Below, piece by piece: positions 1-6,619 of a stretch of DNA of 46,028 nt. A model generated the notes under the pieces. The model worked only from the letters and a program-made list of their open reading frames with translations. It was not told the DNA's origin and did no database searches. This stretch comes from an uncultured Erysipelotrichaceae bacterium (lineage in GTDB: Bacteria > Bacillota_I > Bacilli_A > RF39 > UBA660), in the NCBI GenBank assembly GCA_902791625.1, contig CADAWN010000006.1, positions 10,669 to 56,696 on the forward strand. The letters are read 5' to 3'. Within the stretch, counting starts at the first letter, position 1. The number at the start of each line of letters is the position of its first letter. The translations under genes were made by a program, and so were the position numbers.

Positions 1-35
1 ATCAACCAATTTATATTAGTTTTATTTTCATTCAT
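1..35 (-). CDS. repeat-encoded small ORF, copy E (cut by window edge)
   Basis: The first eleven codons read MNENKTNINWL, matching the other small frames of this region. The reading frame runs off the left edge, so its length is unknown. It is preceded by the same ribosome binding site (AAAGGAGTTGATCC) as copies at 1102, 2086, 2897 and 3674. A terminator hairpin (75-105) and a TATAAT box (66-71) lie just upstream, so this copy appears to open a new transcription unit, as copy D does at 3674. Whether the peptide is made or works as a leader is not known. Confidence 0.45.
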   Translation of the reverse strand, partial: MNENKTNINWL

Positions 36-51
36 TTGGATCAACTCCTTT
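1..51 (-). repeat. intergenic repeat unit, copy E (partial)
   Basis: This is the ribosome-binding-site plus small-ORF part of the array repeat, almost identical to copies at 2046-2102, 2858-2913 and 3641-3690. Its far end is outside the window. It implies that the gene array continues to the left. Confidence 0.8.
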
Positions 52-74
52 TTAAAATCATTAAAATTATAGCA

Positions 75-105
75 TAAAAAAGGCAGATTTTGTACTAATC
101 TGTCT
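75..105 (-). terminator. rho-independent terminator before repeat copy E
   Basis: A stem of nine pairs with one G-U (81-89 with 97-105) and a seven-base loop is followed on the minus strand by a T run. It lies between the gene at 233-865 and the TATAAT box that precedes copy E. Confidence 0.65.
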
Positions 106-123
106 AAATTTGTTTATTTATAT

Positions 124-146
124 GTTCTTAAATATTACGTAATCAA
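124..146 (-). repeat. direct-repeat core, single copy upstream of copy E
   Basis: On the minus strand this reads TTGATTAC, seven other bases, then TTAAGAAC. It is the same core as the repeats bounding unit C (914-938 and 1038-1063). Here it stands alone, between the terminators at 200-227 and 75-105. Confidence 0.6.
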
Positions 147-199
147 TTTTTTCAAAATAATTACATGGTCATATGGCAATTACTATCATTCAATATAAA

Positions 200-227
200 G
201 AAAAAAGTATACAATAATGTATACTTA
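200..227 (-). terminator. terminator of the 233-865 gene
   Basis: A perfect eight-pair stem (AAGTATAC with GTATACTT, 205-212 and 219-226) with a six-base loop is followed on the minus strand by a T run. It lies just after the stop at 233 and closes the transcription unit that starts near 3700. Confidence 0.8.
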
Positions 228-232
228 TAGTT

Positions 233-865
233 CTATAAATGTATTTGATTAGGATTAGAATAAAAATTCTTCAAAACTTTTGAAGTAGTCTCAAAAAATT
301 TCTTTTCATCATTATCAAATAAATGTTTTTCTTCAGCTTTGTCAATCATACCTTCAAATTCACTGTTAAAAATTTTATATAATTCACTTAAATCAATGAT
401 TTTTCTTTTATTAGATACAAAATCATTCATTACTGATTTTTTCCATTCATAACACATATTATTATACGTTTCACCAAAAGGAAAAATACGTGGTTCATAT
501 TCTAAACCATATACTATAACACTATTTAAAACTGAATTTATATATTTTTTTCTCAAATCATTATATTCTTCACTATCAATAAGGGAATTATAGCAAAAAG
601 CCACATTTTCCCTTGAATCAGGATCTTCAAGAACACTATATTCAATATTAGCATAGCAATTTAAAATTGCAGCCTCAATAAAAGTTGCAACATCTTGAGG
701 AAAATTTGGTAATTTGCAAAGTTTTACAAGTTCATCAGATGAAGCAAACCAATTATAATCACTCTTGCAATCTTTTTCTACAAGTTTTAATATTTCTAGA
801 GCAGTCTTTCTTTTTTTCTTTCCATTTCTAAAATTAACTACATATCTATTACTAAACAAATCCAC
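233..865 (-). CDS. hypothetical protein, last gene of the repeat-separated array
   Basis: The 210-residue product has no domain that I recognise. It is mixed helical, with no signal peptide or membrane segment, so it is probably cytoplasmic. The start is GTG, placed eight bases after a perfect AGGAGG. A TATAAT box at about 890 could give the gene its own promoter within the upstream repeat unit. It follows repeat unit C and is closed by the hairpin at 200-227. Its array neighbours (DUF1835-like, GNAT, JAMM-like) are unrelated to it, so context gives no clear role. Confidence 0.75.
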   Translation of the reverse strand: MDLFSNRYVVNFRNGKKKRKTALEILKLVEKDCKSDYNWFASSDELVKLCKLPNFPQDVATFIEAAILNCYANIEYSVLEDPDSRENVAFCYNSLIDSEEYNDLRKKYINSVLNSVIVYGLEYEPRIFPFGETYNNMCYEWKKSVMNDFVSNKRKIIDLSELYKIFNSEFEGMIDKAEEKHLFDNDEKKFFETTSKVLKNFYSNPNQIHL

Positions 866-913
866 TAAACAAACCTCCTGTTCAGTTTATTATAACACAT
901 ATATTACATATAT

Positions 914-1118
914 GTTCTTAACTTCTGTAATCACCTTACAATTTCTCCTTAAATAAATGGATATTTTTAGTTATTTTTATTAAGAATATGCAAGATGTAT
1001 TTTCACGTTTTTTCTTATTTTATAATACTTTAGTAGTGTTCTTAACTAAATTGAAATCAACCAATTGATTACGGTTTTATTAAACCCTTTTTCTTCATTC
1101 ATTTGGATCAACTCCTTT
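914..1118 (-). repeat. intergenic repeat unit, copy C
   Basis: This unit joins the DUF1835-like gene to the gene at 233-865. In transcription order it holds the shared ribosome binding site, a small ORF, a direct repeat (1038-1063), a spacer of about 100 bases with a TTGCAT box (988-993), and a second direct repeat (914-938). Both direct repeats carry TTAAGAAC, unlike the TTAACCCC or TTAAACCCC type in copies A and B. This is the most diverged of the three long units. Confidence 0.75.
1046..1102 (-). CDS. repeat-encoded small ORF, copy C (18 residues)
   Basis: The frame reads MNEEKGFNKTVINWLISI. It shares the MNE start and the INWLI core with copies A, B, D and E but has a small insertion. 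Its ATG overlaps the TGA of the DUF1835-like gene (ATGAATGA), so translation could be coupled. AAAGGAGTTGATCC lies directly upstream. The peptide may be a leader or simply part of the repeat. Confidence 0.45.
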   Translation of the reverse strand: MNEEKGFNKTVINWLISI

Positions 1119-1856
1119 TACAACACTTTTAATAAATACTTCATTACTCTCTACTACTTCTATTCTTCCTAAATCAATTAATCTTGAAATTAAAAACACA
1201 AATATACTATCACTTATATAATATTTTTTGCTTAATTCATAAGTTAAATCAATAATCCTTATAGATTTTAATTTAACTATCAAATCAATAATTTCATTAT
1301 CAAAATAATCATAATTTACTGATTTTACAATTCCATTTTGTACTATTCTTAAATTAGAATTTTCTTTCTTAACCATATTCCATATATCAGATAATTCACA
1401 AATTTCTTTTTTAGATAATATATGTTCAATAGTAGAAAGTTTTTCGAACTCGCCACTTGTCATAGTTCCAGGTGAATAACACTCTTTTTTGTATTCATCT
1501 GAATACAATACAGTAATATTATCAATTTTATTTTTTAAACAACTGCAAACAAATAATAAAAGCAAATAACTATCAGGTGCAATATGACTAGACCATATTC
1601 TGATTTTATAATTATTGTCTGCAAAAGTAATTAATTTTGAAATTTCGTTATTTAAATTGCAAATTATTTTTTCATGGTAAATATTTTTAGGAAGTTCAAC
1701 AATATAATTATCAATATTTGTTAAATCACCAACTGATAATGAAACTCTAAAATCAATTATCTCATTTTCTTTAAAAGTACTATTTTTTAAGGAAAGTGAT
1801 GGTGCTCCAGATAAAATCACCTCAACAACATTATCATTTCCTTTTGTTCCAGACAT
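1095..1856 (-). CDS. DUF1835/DUF3658-like protein
   Basis: The 253-residue protein has the layout of DUF1835 followed by DUF3658. Residues 10-120 contain the LSVGD element (40-44) and a short segment (IRIW, then a leucine-rich helix) typical of DUF1835. Residues 150-200 (ELSDIWNMVKKENSNLR, then IVKSV and YFDNEIIDLI) match the DUF3658 pattern. The family's biochemical role is unknown. The start is ATG with GAGGTGA seven bases upstream. The last codons (KGVDPNE) lie inside the shared repeat, so the C-terminal tail is repeat-encoded. The family assignment is from pattern memory and is moderately secure. Confidence 0.65.
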   Translation of the reverse strand: MSGTKGNDNVVEVILSGAPSLSLKNSTFKENEIIDFRVSLSVGDLTNIDNYIVELPKNIYHEKIICNLNNEISKLITFADNNYKIRIWSSHIAPDSYLLLLFVCSCLKNKIDNITVLYSDEYKKECYSPGTMTSGEFEKLSTIEHILSKKEICELSDIWNMVKKENSNLRIVQNGIVKSVNYDYFDNEIIDLIVKLKSIRIIDLTYELSKKYYISDSIFVFLISRLIDLGRIEVVESNEVFIKSVVKGVDPNE

Positions 1857-1876
1857 AATATCACCTCATTTTTTCT

Positions 1877-2102
1877 AAGGGGTTAAAAGGTGTAATCACC
1901 TTATTAATTCCTATCACTTTTTGTATTAAAAATAATCATTTTTTACTAATTTTTACCTATTTTAACATATTTTCATATGAAACATGCAAGATCTTGATTC
2001 TCGCAAAGCCTTGTAAATAAAGGATTTCTTAAAGGGGTTAAATAAATCGTAATCAACCAGTTTATATTAGTTTTATTTTCATTCATCCCACTCAACTCCT
2101 TT
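1877..2102 (-). repeat. intergenic repeat unit, copy A
   Basis: This unit joins the GNAT gene to the DUF1835-like gene. The TAA of the GNAT gene lies inside the repeat's own AAAGGAG. A 37-codon small frame follows, then a direct repeat (2031-2060), a spacer with TTGCAT at 1984-1989 and TAAAAT at 1959-1964 (19 apart), and a second direct repeat (1877-1903). Both repeats carry TTAACCCCTT next to TGATTAC. It aligns with copy B over its whole length. Confidence 0.85.
1973..2086 (-). CDS. repeat-encoded small ORF, copy A (37 residues)
   Basis: It begins MNENKTNINWLITIYL and is the longest complete copy. The first 13 residues are the same as in copy D; the tail past residue 16 is read from the spacer and differs from copy B. 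The shared AAAGGAGTTGA site lies 6-7 bases upstream. Conservation is highest at the N terminus and the binding site, as expected for a leader peptide or for a repeat constrained at the DNA level; these cannot be told apart here. Confidence 0.45.
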   Translation of the reverse strand: MNENKTNINWLITIYLTPLRNPLFTRLCENQDLACFI

Positions 2103-2667
2103 ATTTTAAGTGTTTATTCTTATCTTTTAAATTAACAAAATCTGCATTAAATGTATTTGCTATTACATTAGATAATTCAGAATTATTTGTCATATTAGTA
2201 TATCTCATTTTCATATTATCATTTGTTATTTCATATTCAGAATTTGTGCATAATACTTCATAATTAACACCAGTATCTTCATAATACTTATTTGTATCAT
2301 AAAATCCATTCCTTAAATAAAAGTTTTTTCGTCTAATACTTATATCATCAATTGGTTCATCAACTGATAAAAATAATGCTTTATATTTTTCTTTTAAATC
2401 AGTAAGTATTTTAGAACCATAATTTTGATTTCTAAGTTCTGGTACAACTGCTAAATACATAAGATAATATGCATTATTACAATTAACAAGATAACACATT
2501 CCAATAAATTTATCATTATCTAATATTGCTAACAAATCAGAATTATCTTCTTTAGAACATTCTTCTAATATCCAAAAAGGAAATCTTTCTTCTTCTGGAA
2601 AAGATTCTAAATACAACTTTTCTATTTTATTCTTATATTCTTCATTTTTGATATACTTTAATGTCAT
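2101..2667 (-). CDS. GNAT-family N-acetyltransferase
   Basis: The 188-residue protein has the GNAT fold pattern. The acetyl-CoA-binding motif A is YLAVVPELRNQNYGSKIL at residues 71-88, and a later motif (YLRNGF, about 117-122) fits the C-terminal half. The N-terminal SFPEEERFPF is common in a Bacillota GNAT subfamily. It should transfer an acetyl group from acetyl-CoA to an amine; the substrate cannot be read. The start is ATG after GAGGTGA. The stop codon overlaps the repeat's ribosome binding site. It is the second gene of the array. Confidence 0.85.
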   Translation of the reverse strand: MTLKYIKNEEYKNKIEKLYLESFPEEERFPFWILEECSKEDNSDLLAILDNDKFIGMCYLVNCNNAYYLMYLAVVPELRNQNYGSKILTDLKEKYKALFLSVDEPIDDISIRRKNFYLRNGFYDTNKYYEDTGVNYEVLCTNSEYEITNDNMKMRYTNMTNNSELSNVIANTFNADFVNLKDKNKHLK

Positions 2668-2686
2668 GAATTCACCTCAAATTTCT

Positions 2687-2913
2687 AGGGGGTTTAACTT
2701 CTGTAATCACCTTATTGATTCCTATACTATTTTCGCTTAAAAATAGTGATTTTTTACTAATTTTTACCAATTTTAACATATTTTTATATAAAACATGTAA
2801 GATGCTATTTTGAGTTTTGCCTTATTTTACAATACTTTTCAAAGGGGTTTAAATTAATTGTAATCAACCAGTTTATATTTGTTTTATTTTCAATCATTTG
2901 AGTCAACTCCTTT
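2687..2913 (-). repeat. intergenic repeat unit, copy B
   Basis: This unit joins the JAMM-like gene to the GNAT gene. It has the shared binding site, a 30-codon small frame, a direct repeat (2841-2871), a spacer with TTACAT and TAAAAT boxes, and a second direct repeat (2687-2714). Both repeats carry TTAAACCCC next to TGATTAC. Large blocks of the spacer match copy A almost base for base. Confidence 0.85.
2805..2897 (-). CDS. repeat-encoded small ORF, copy B (30 residues)
   Basis: It begins MIENKTNINWLITINL; only the second residue differs from the consensus start. The tail (from residue 17) is spacer-encoded and ends at TAG 2805-2807. The same AAAGGAGTTGA site lies upstream, just after the stop of the JAMM-like gene. 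Confidence 0.45.
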   Translation of the reverse strand: MIENKTNINWLITINLNPFEKYCKIRQNSK

Positions 2914-2918
2914 AAACT

Positions 2919-3602
2919 TTAAATTTTTCTAATTTCAGATGTATGAATAAATTTTTCTTCTTTTATTCTATTATATATACTATAAAATTCTTCAAAAGTT
3001 AATTGTCGTCTTTTTAAACCGATATAATCACAATACAAATTTTCTTGATCATATATATTCATTTTTTTGTATTCAGGATTGCTACAAATATATTTCCAAA
3101 ATGATATATCTATAATTTCTTTATCAATATGATTAATTGAAGAAATATCATATTCCAAAACACCTTTATCATGAATAATATAAACCAGTTTATTGAATGA
3201 ATTTCCATTTTTTAAATCATTCATTGATGGAACACCTACGTTAATTTTTACATCTTCGATAGGGTGAGAATGTACATTTAATAAAATACTATCACCCTTT
3301 TTTAAAATTGGTATCAATTCACCAGCATAGTAGCTATATTCATTTTTGGAAATGTTCATAACCAATTTATCGTTTATCATTAAAATCATTATTTCACCGC
3401 AATTATTCATAAATTTTGGAAATTGCTTTAATAAATTAATAGATGGAAATCTGTTTATAATATAATTACCTTCATTTAGATTTTCAATATCAGATAATGT
3501 AGTATCATCTTTTATATAAAAAGTAGGATAATTATTTACAATATTAAATAATTCATCTTCAGACATACATTCCCAAAACTCTAAACCTGTTTTTTCACGC
3601 AT
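2919..3602 (-). CDS. JAMM/MPN-like putative metalloprotease-fold protein
   Basis: The 227-residue protein carries HSHP at residues 111-114, followed by S126 and D129, and has E70 in a preceding hydrophobic strand. This is the order of the JAMM zinc motif (Glu, His-x-His, Ser, Asp). The gap between the second His and the Ser is 12 residues, longer than the usual 7, so activity is uncertain. Such proteins cleave isopeptide or peptide bonds, or act in nucleotide-signal and phage contexts. No partner is visible. ATG follows GAGGTGA. It is the first gene of the array, after the spacer-less repeat copy D. Confidence 0.6.
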   Translation of the reverse strand: MREKTGLEFWECMSEDELFNIVNNYPTFYIKDDTTLSDIENLNEGNYIINRFPSINLLKQFPKFMNNCGEIMILMINDKLVMNISKNEYSYYAGELIPILKKGDSILLNVHSHPIEDVKINVGVPSMNDLKNGNSFNKLVYIIHDKGVLEYDISSINHIDKEIIDISFWKYICSNPEYKKMNIYDQENLYCDYIGLKRRQLTFEEFYSIYNRIKEEKFIHTSEIRKI

Positions 3603-3620
3603 TTGATCACCTCATTATAA

Positions 3621-3690
3621 TACTGGTTACTATTCTGTAATCAACCAGTTAATATTAGTTTTATTTTCATTCATTTGGATCAACTCCTTT
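3621..3690 (-). repeat. intergenic repeat unit, copy D (spacer-less)
   Basis: This copy has the shared binding site and the small ORF start, then TTGATTACAGAA and only about 30 bases before the JAMM-like gene. It lacks the long spacer and the second direct repeat. It lies right after the lipoprotein gene's terminator, with a TATAAT box at 3695-3700. It may be the leader end of the array. Confidence 0.8.
3630..3674 (-). CDS. repeat-encoded small ORF, copy D (14 residues)
   Basis: The complete frame is MNENKTNINWLITE, ending at TAG. It is the minimal form of the small frame. AAAGGAGTTGATCC lies upstream, and the JAMM-like gene starts 28 bases after its stop with its own GAGGTGA site. Confidence 0.45.
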   Translation of the reverse strand: MNENKTNINWLITE

Positions 3691-3694
3691 AGTT

Positions 3695-3700
3695 ATTATA
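3695..3700 (-). promoter_or_regulatory. TATAAT -10 box opening the gene array
   Basis: A perfect TATAAT sits between the upstream terminator and the ribosome binding site of copy D. No good -35 box stands 17 bases upstream, because that stretch is the terminator stem. An equivalent TATAAT precedes copy E (66-71). Confidence 0.45.
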
Positions 3701-3702
3701 TC

Positions 3703-3725
3703 AAAAAAGCAGGATTTCTCCTACT
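3703..3725 (-). terminator. terminator of the 3759-4295 lipoprotein gene
   Basis: A seven-base stem (AGTAGGA with TCCTGCT, one G-U type mismatch) and a short loop are followed by six Ts on the minus strand. Nearly the same hairpin recurs at 7617-7642. Confidence 0.75.
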
Positions 3726-3758
3726 CGTCAGTTCACAATAACAAAAACATTCTGAACA

Positions 3759-4295
3759 CTATTTTTCCATTATTAAACATTTTCCATTTCTATTTTTGTG
3801 AAACGACTGAAAATATGATTTATATTCATCAACAGAAAATTTATTGTTATCATCAATATATTTAGATGAATTAGCAAATACAGAATTCTTGTCAACTGTT
3901 TTGATATCATATTCGTGATTAACAACAAATTTTGTATCTGATATCTTATTTATTTCTACTTTAACACCTGAATATGTATTTTGTCTTTCTGCACTTTTTT
4001 CTTCTGAACTTCTATATTTATCGGCAAGTTCTTTTGTTGAATACTCATACTCATTTTTTATAGTTATTGTTTTTAGAACATCGTTATCATCATAAGTATA
4101 TTCTTCAACATCGTAGGTATTAGGTTCATATTCATTATCAGCCTCTTGTTTATTTGAACATGTCATAACATATACTTTTGATGATTTAGTTTTATTTTTT
4201 TGATTAGAATTATTATTTGTAGTTTTACTACCACATCCTGTCACTACTATGATTAAAATTCCTATTAATAAAAAATTTAATACTCTCTTTTTCAT
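3759..4295 (-). CDS. lipoprotein of unknown function
   Basis: The 178-residue precursor has a basic N terminus (MKKR), a hydrophobic stretch and a lipobox VTGC with the lipidated cysteine at residue 21. An Asn/Lys/Ser-rich linker follows, then a domain of about 135 residues with many Asp, Glu and Tyr. It should be anchored on the outer face of the membrane by Lgt (28869-29663) and a signal peptidase II that is not in the window. I do not recognise the mature domain. ATG follows GAGAGGAG. The gene appears to be a unit of its own. Confidence 0.8.
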   Translation of the reverse strand: MKKRVLNFLLIGILIIVVTGCGSKTTNNNSNQKNKTKSSKVYVMTCSNKQEADNEYEPNTYDVEEYTYDDNDVLKTITIKNEYEYSTKELADKYRSSEEKSAERQNTYSGVKVEINKISDTKFVVNHEYDIKTVDKNSVFANSSKYIDDNNKFSVDEYKSYFQSFHKNRNGKCLIMEK

Positions 4296-4427
4296 GTCTA
4301 AACTCCTCTCTCACTTTATAAATTATTATAACATAATTTTTTGATATTTTTTTATAAACTCTTCATATATTTTTTTATATTTAATATCTATAATAATATT
4401 GCCTACTTTCACATAAATTATTTTACT

Positions 4428-5435
4428 TTACTTTTTATATTTATCAATTTTATACTCTTCATTATCTGGAAATAATAATACATCATCTGGTATAAATATT
4501 AATGTTGCTGGAGTATTATGTATATCTTTTTCTTTTATTCCTACACATGTACAATAATTATATCTAAAATATTTATTTTTATGATATATAGATATTTTAC
4601 CACTAGTAACTGATGATATAATTACATGATATGCGATATATTCATGCTTACGAACTACTCTTATCTTTTTTAAAGCATTAGAAATATAGAATGCAACTAT
4701 AGGTATAGCAAATGCTAAAAAGAAAATTGAAAGAAATAAAATAAAACCAAATGATCTATTAGCACGTGTTCTTATAAGATTAGCTGCTACATTATTTGTA
4801 TAACTATGATCTGTAGTCATATAGTGATAACATGCAAAAACTACAATAGACATAATAGCTATTACTACTAATATATTTAATATTTGATGTTTATATACTG
4901 ATGATAATATCTTTTTTTCAAATGCTACTGGTGTTTCCACTCTATAATAATTTTTTGAATCTTTAATGTTTTCTAGATTACCGTTTTTATAAAAAATATT
5001 TTTCCATCTTTGTGTATCATTTTTAACATATTTTACTATATTAGGTGTAGTTATAATTCCTATTGTAGGAAACATACAGAAACCAACAATATAATTAATA
5101 ATACCATCACTAGGTTGCAATGTAATAACAGTTATTGCAGTAACAATAAAAGTAACTAATGTTGAAAGTAATATTTTATCAATATACCATTTTACTGGTT
5201 TAACATTTTCTATATCTTTATCACGTAATAATACAATAAATACTAAAATATATATAATATAAGCTATTAAAGTAAATAAAAAACTAATTATTACAGTCTT
5301 AATAGATTCATTAATCATTGCATTTATTAAAAAACCATTACATATACCAAAACATATAAATAGAACTGAGAATAATAATATTATTAATAATAGAATTCCC
5401 ATTGATAATTTTTTTCTAGTTTTTCTTTTTTTCAA
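4428..5435 (-). CDS. multispanning membrane protein of unknown function
   Basis: The protein has about 335 residues with some six hydrophobic segments: a cluster of four in the first 135 residues, and two more around residues 185-210 and 230-255. The last 80 residues are soluble (NKYFRYNYC, IPDDVLLFP). The start is taken as TTG at 5435, six bases after AGAGGTG; an in-frame GTG at 5444 overlaps that site. It is the last gene of a tightly packed operon that begins at 7573. No family is recognised. Confidence 0.65.
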   Translation of the reverse strand: MKKRKTRKKLSMGILLLIILLFSVLFICFGICNGFLINAMINESIKTVIISFLFTLIAYIIYILVFIVLLRDKDIENVKPVKWYIDKILLSTLVTFIVTAITVITLQPSDGIINYIVGFCMFPTIGIITTPNIVKYVKNDTQRWKNIFYKNGNLENIKDSKNYYRVETPVAFEKKILSSVYKHQILNILVVIAIMSIVVFACYHYMTTDHSYTNNVAANLIRTRANRSFGFILFLSIFFLAFAIPIVAFYISNALKKIRVVRKHEYIAYHVIISSVTSGKISIYHKNKYFRYNYCTCVGIKEKDIHNTPATLIFIPDDVLLFPDNEEYKIDKYKK

Positions 5436-5449
5436 TATATTCACCTCTT

Positions 5450-5845
5450 TTAGATCTTTTTTATTAGTTTTAATTGTTTATTATTTTTCTTTAAATAATT
5501 ATTCAATTGTTCTTTTAATTCATCTCGATCAAATGAATAATAAAACTTTTCATTTCCACCATCAGACATAGCAACTTCATAATTTTTCATTTCTTCAATT
5601 GGTTTTACTATAACTGGTATTTCTTCTTCTATTATGTTTTCTCTTTTTCTAATTAAATCTTTATTATACCAATCATATACACTAATTGCATAGGCTTTTC
5701 CATCTTCACCTACTATAGCACAATAAAATCTTGGATCTGCACCATTTAGTTCTTCAATAGGTATATCATTTGACCAAACAGCACGTAGAATTCTATATTC
5801 ATAGATTTCATTACCATCGCAATCATATCCTAAACAATCATTCAT
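5450..5845 (-). CDS. small hypothetical protein
   Basis: The 131-residue soluble protein starts MNDCLGYDCDGNEIYEYRIL. The start chosen is the ATG with GAGGTGAT just upstream; a longer frame to 5899 would overlap the preceding gene. Residues 45-60 (FYCAIVGEDGKAYAISVYDW) look like a beta-hairpin. No family is recognised. It lies between the HTH-repeat protein and the membrane protein, with very short gaps, so the three are probably co-transcribed. Confidence 0.65.
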   Translation of the reverse strand: MNDCLGYDCDGNEIYEYRILRAVWSNDIPIEELNGADPRFYCAIVGEDGKAYAISVYDWYNKDLIRKRENIIEEEIPVIVKPIEEMKNYEVAMSDGGNEKFYYSFDRDELKEQLNNYLKKNNKQLKLIKKI

Positions 5846-5856
5846 AAATATCACCT

Positions 5857-6618
5857 CTATCTTAAAAAACCACAAATAAAGTCTAATACAAATCTCCAAG
5901 TATTTGGATAATTATCTAAAATTACATTTCTTAATTCACTTGATGTTGGCTTTACTAAAATAATTGTACCATTAACATGTTTTCCTACTGCAATATGTCC
6001 ATTTGCATAACCTCCAATAGATATATATTTACCTATTGAATATCCTCCTACTGAATAATAACCGATTGATACACCACCAAGAGTTAGTATTCCAATAGCT
6101 ATTCCTCCTATTGCAAATGGTGCAATTGATATACCTCCAATACTCATAAGTAAAGCTAAACTAATACCTGCGATAGAAAATAAACCCAAACTAATTCCAC
6201 CAATAGAAATAAGACCTAAACTTAGTCCTCCTAAAGAAAATATTCCTTTCGCCTTACCACCTATAGCAACAACACCTTTAGCATCATTACCAATTGCAAT
6301 AAAACCTCTTGCTTTTTTACCTCTACCTATATTTATATGAATAAATGGTTTCCCTTTAATAGTTTTCTTACTTTTGTATTCGTAACCAACATGAAATACT
6401 TTTCTATCTTCACTTACGTACTCATTATTATCTACTAATTCATCTATACTGATATTAAATTCTTTAGATAATAATTTTAACTCTTTAATAGATGGTTCAC
6501 TCTTATCATTTTCCCAATTAATTATATCTTTCTTATTTACTGATAATTTTTTAGCAAGATCTTCTTCACTTAAATTATAACTTTTTCTTAAATTAATAAT
6601 ATTAGTACTTAATTTCAT
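5857..6618 (-). CDS. XRE-type HTH protein with glycine-rich repeat domain
   Basis: About 253 residues. The first 60 form an XRE/Cro helix-turn-helix (SEEDLAKKLSVNKKDIINWENDKSEPS). From about residue 90 to 225 there are tandem units of 6-10 residues with the pattern (I/V)GG(I/V)(S/A)(I/L)G, such as IGGISLGLFSIAGISLALL. Such repeats are compatible either with a beta-helix or with a membrane-embedded glycine-zipper region. HTH proteins with similar tails occur in Bacillota, but their role is unknown. ATG at 6618 is preferred; an in-frame GTG lies at 6627. The stop of the preceding gene (6620-6622) nearly overlaps this start. Confidence 0.75.
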   Translation of the reverse strand: MKLSTNIINLRKSYNLSEEDLAKKLSVNKKDIINWENDKSEPSIKELKLLSKEFNISIDELVDNNEYVSEDRKVFHVGYEYKSKKTIKGKPFIHINIGRGKKARGFIAIGNDAKGVVAIGGKAKGIFSLGGLSLGLISIGGISLGLFSIAGISLALLMSIGGISIAPFAIGGIAIGILTLGGVSIGYYSVGGYSIGKYISIGGYANGHIAVGKHVNGTIILVKPTSSELRNVILDNYPNTWRFVLDFICGFLR

Positions 6619-6619
6619 A

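Noticed and set aside
765-956. Plus-strand open frame within the gene at 233-865 and its upstream region
   Set aside because: It is an antisense frame over a well-supported gene, with low-complexity F/L/S-rich sequence and no binding site. The same applies to plus-strand frames near 8648, 24335, 26819, 27094, 27977, 38164 and 38896.
914-2913. Integron attC sites between the array genes
   Set aside because: The repeats bounding each spacer are direct, not inverted, and no R/L box pair (GTTRRRY with its complement) forms a long hairpin. No integrase gene is present. I kept the array as a new kind of repeat-joined array.
1-3725. CRISPR-like array
   Set aside because: The repeats are far apart, the stretches between them are whole genes, and there are no short regular spacers or cas genes.
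5846-5899. Longer N terminus of the 5450-5845 gene
   Set aside because: It would overlap the preceding gene, and the internal ATG at 5845 has a perfectly spaced GAGGTGAT.
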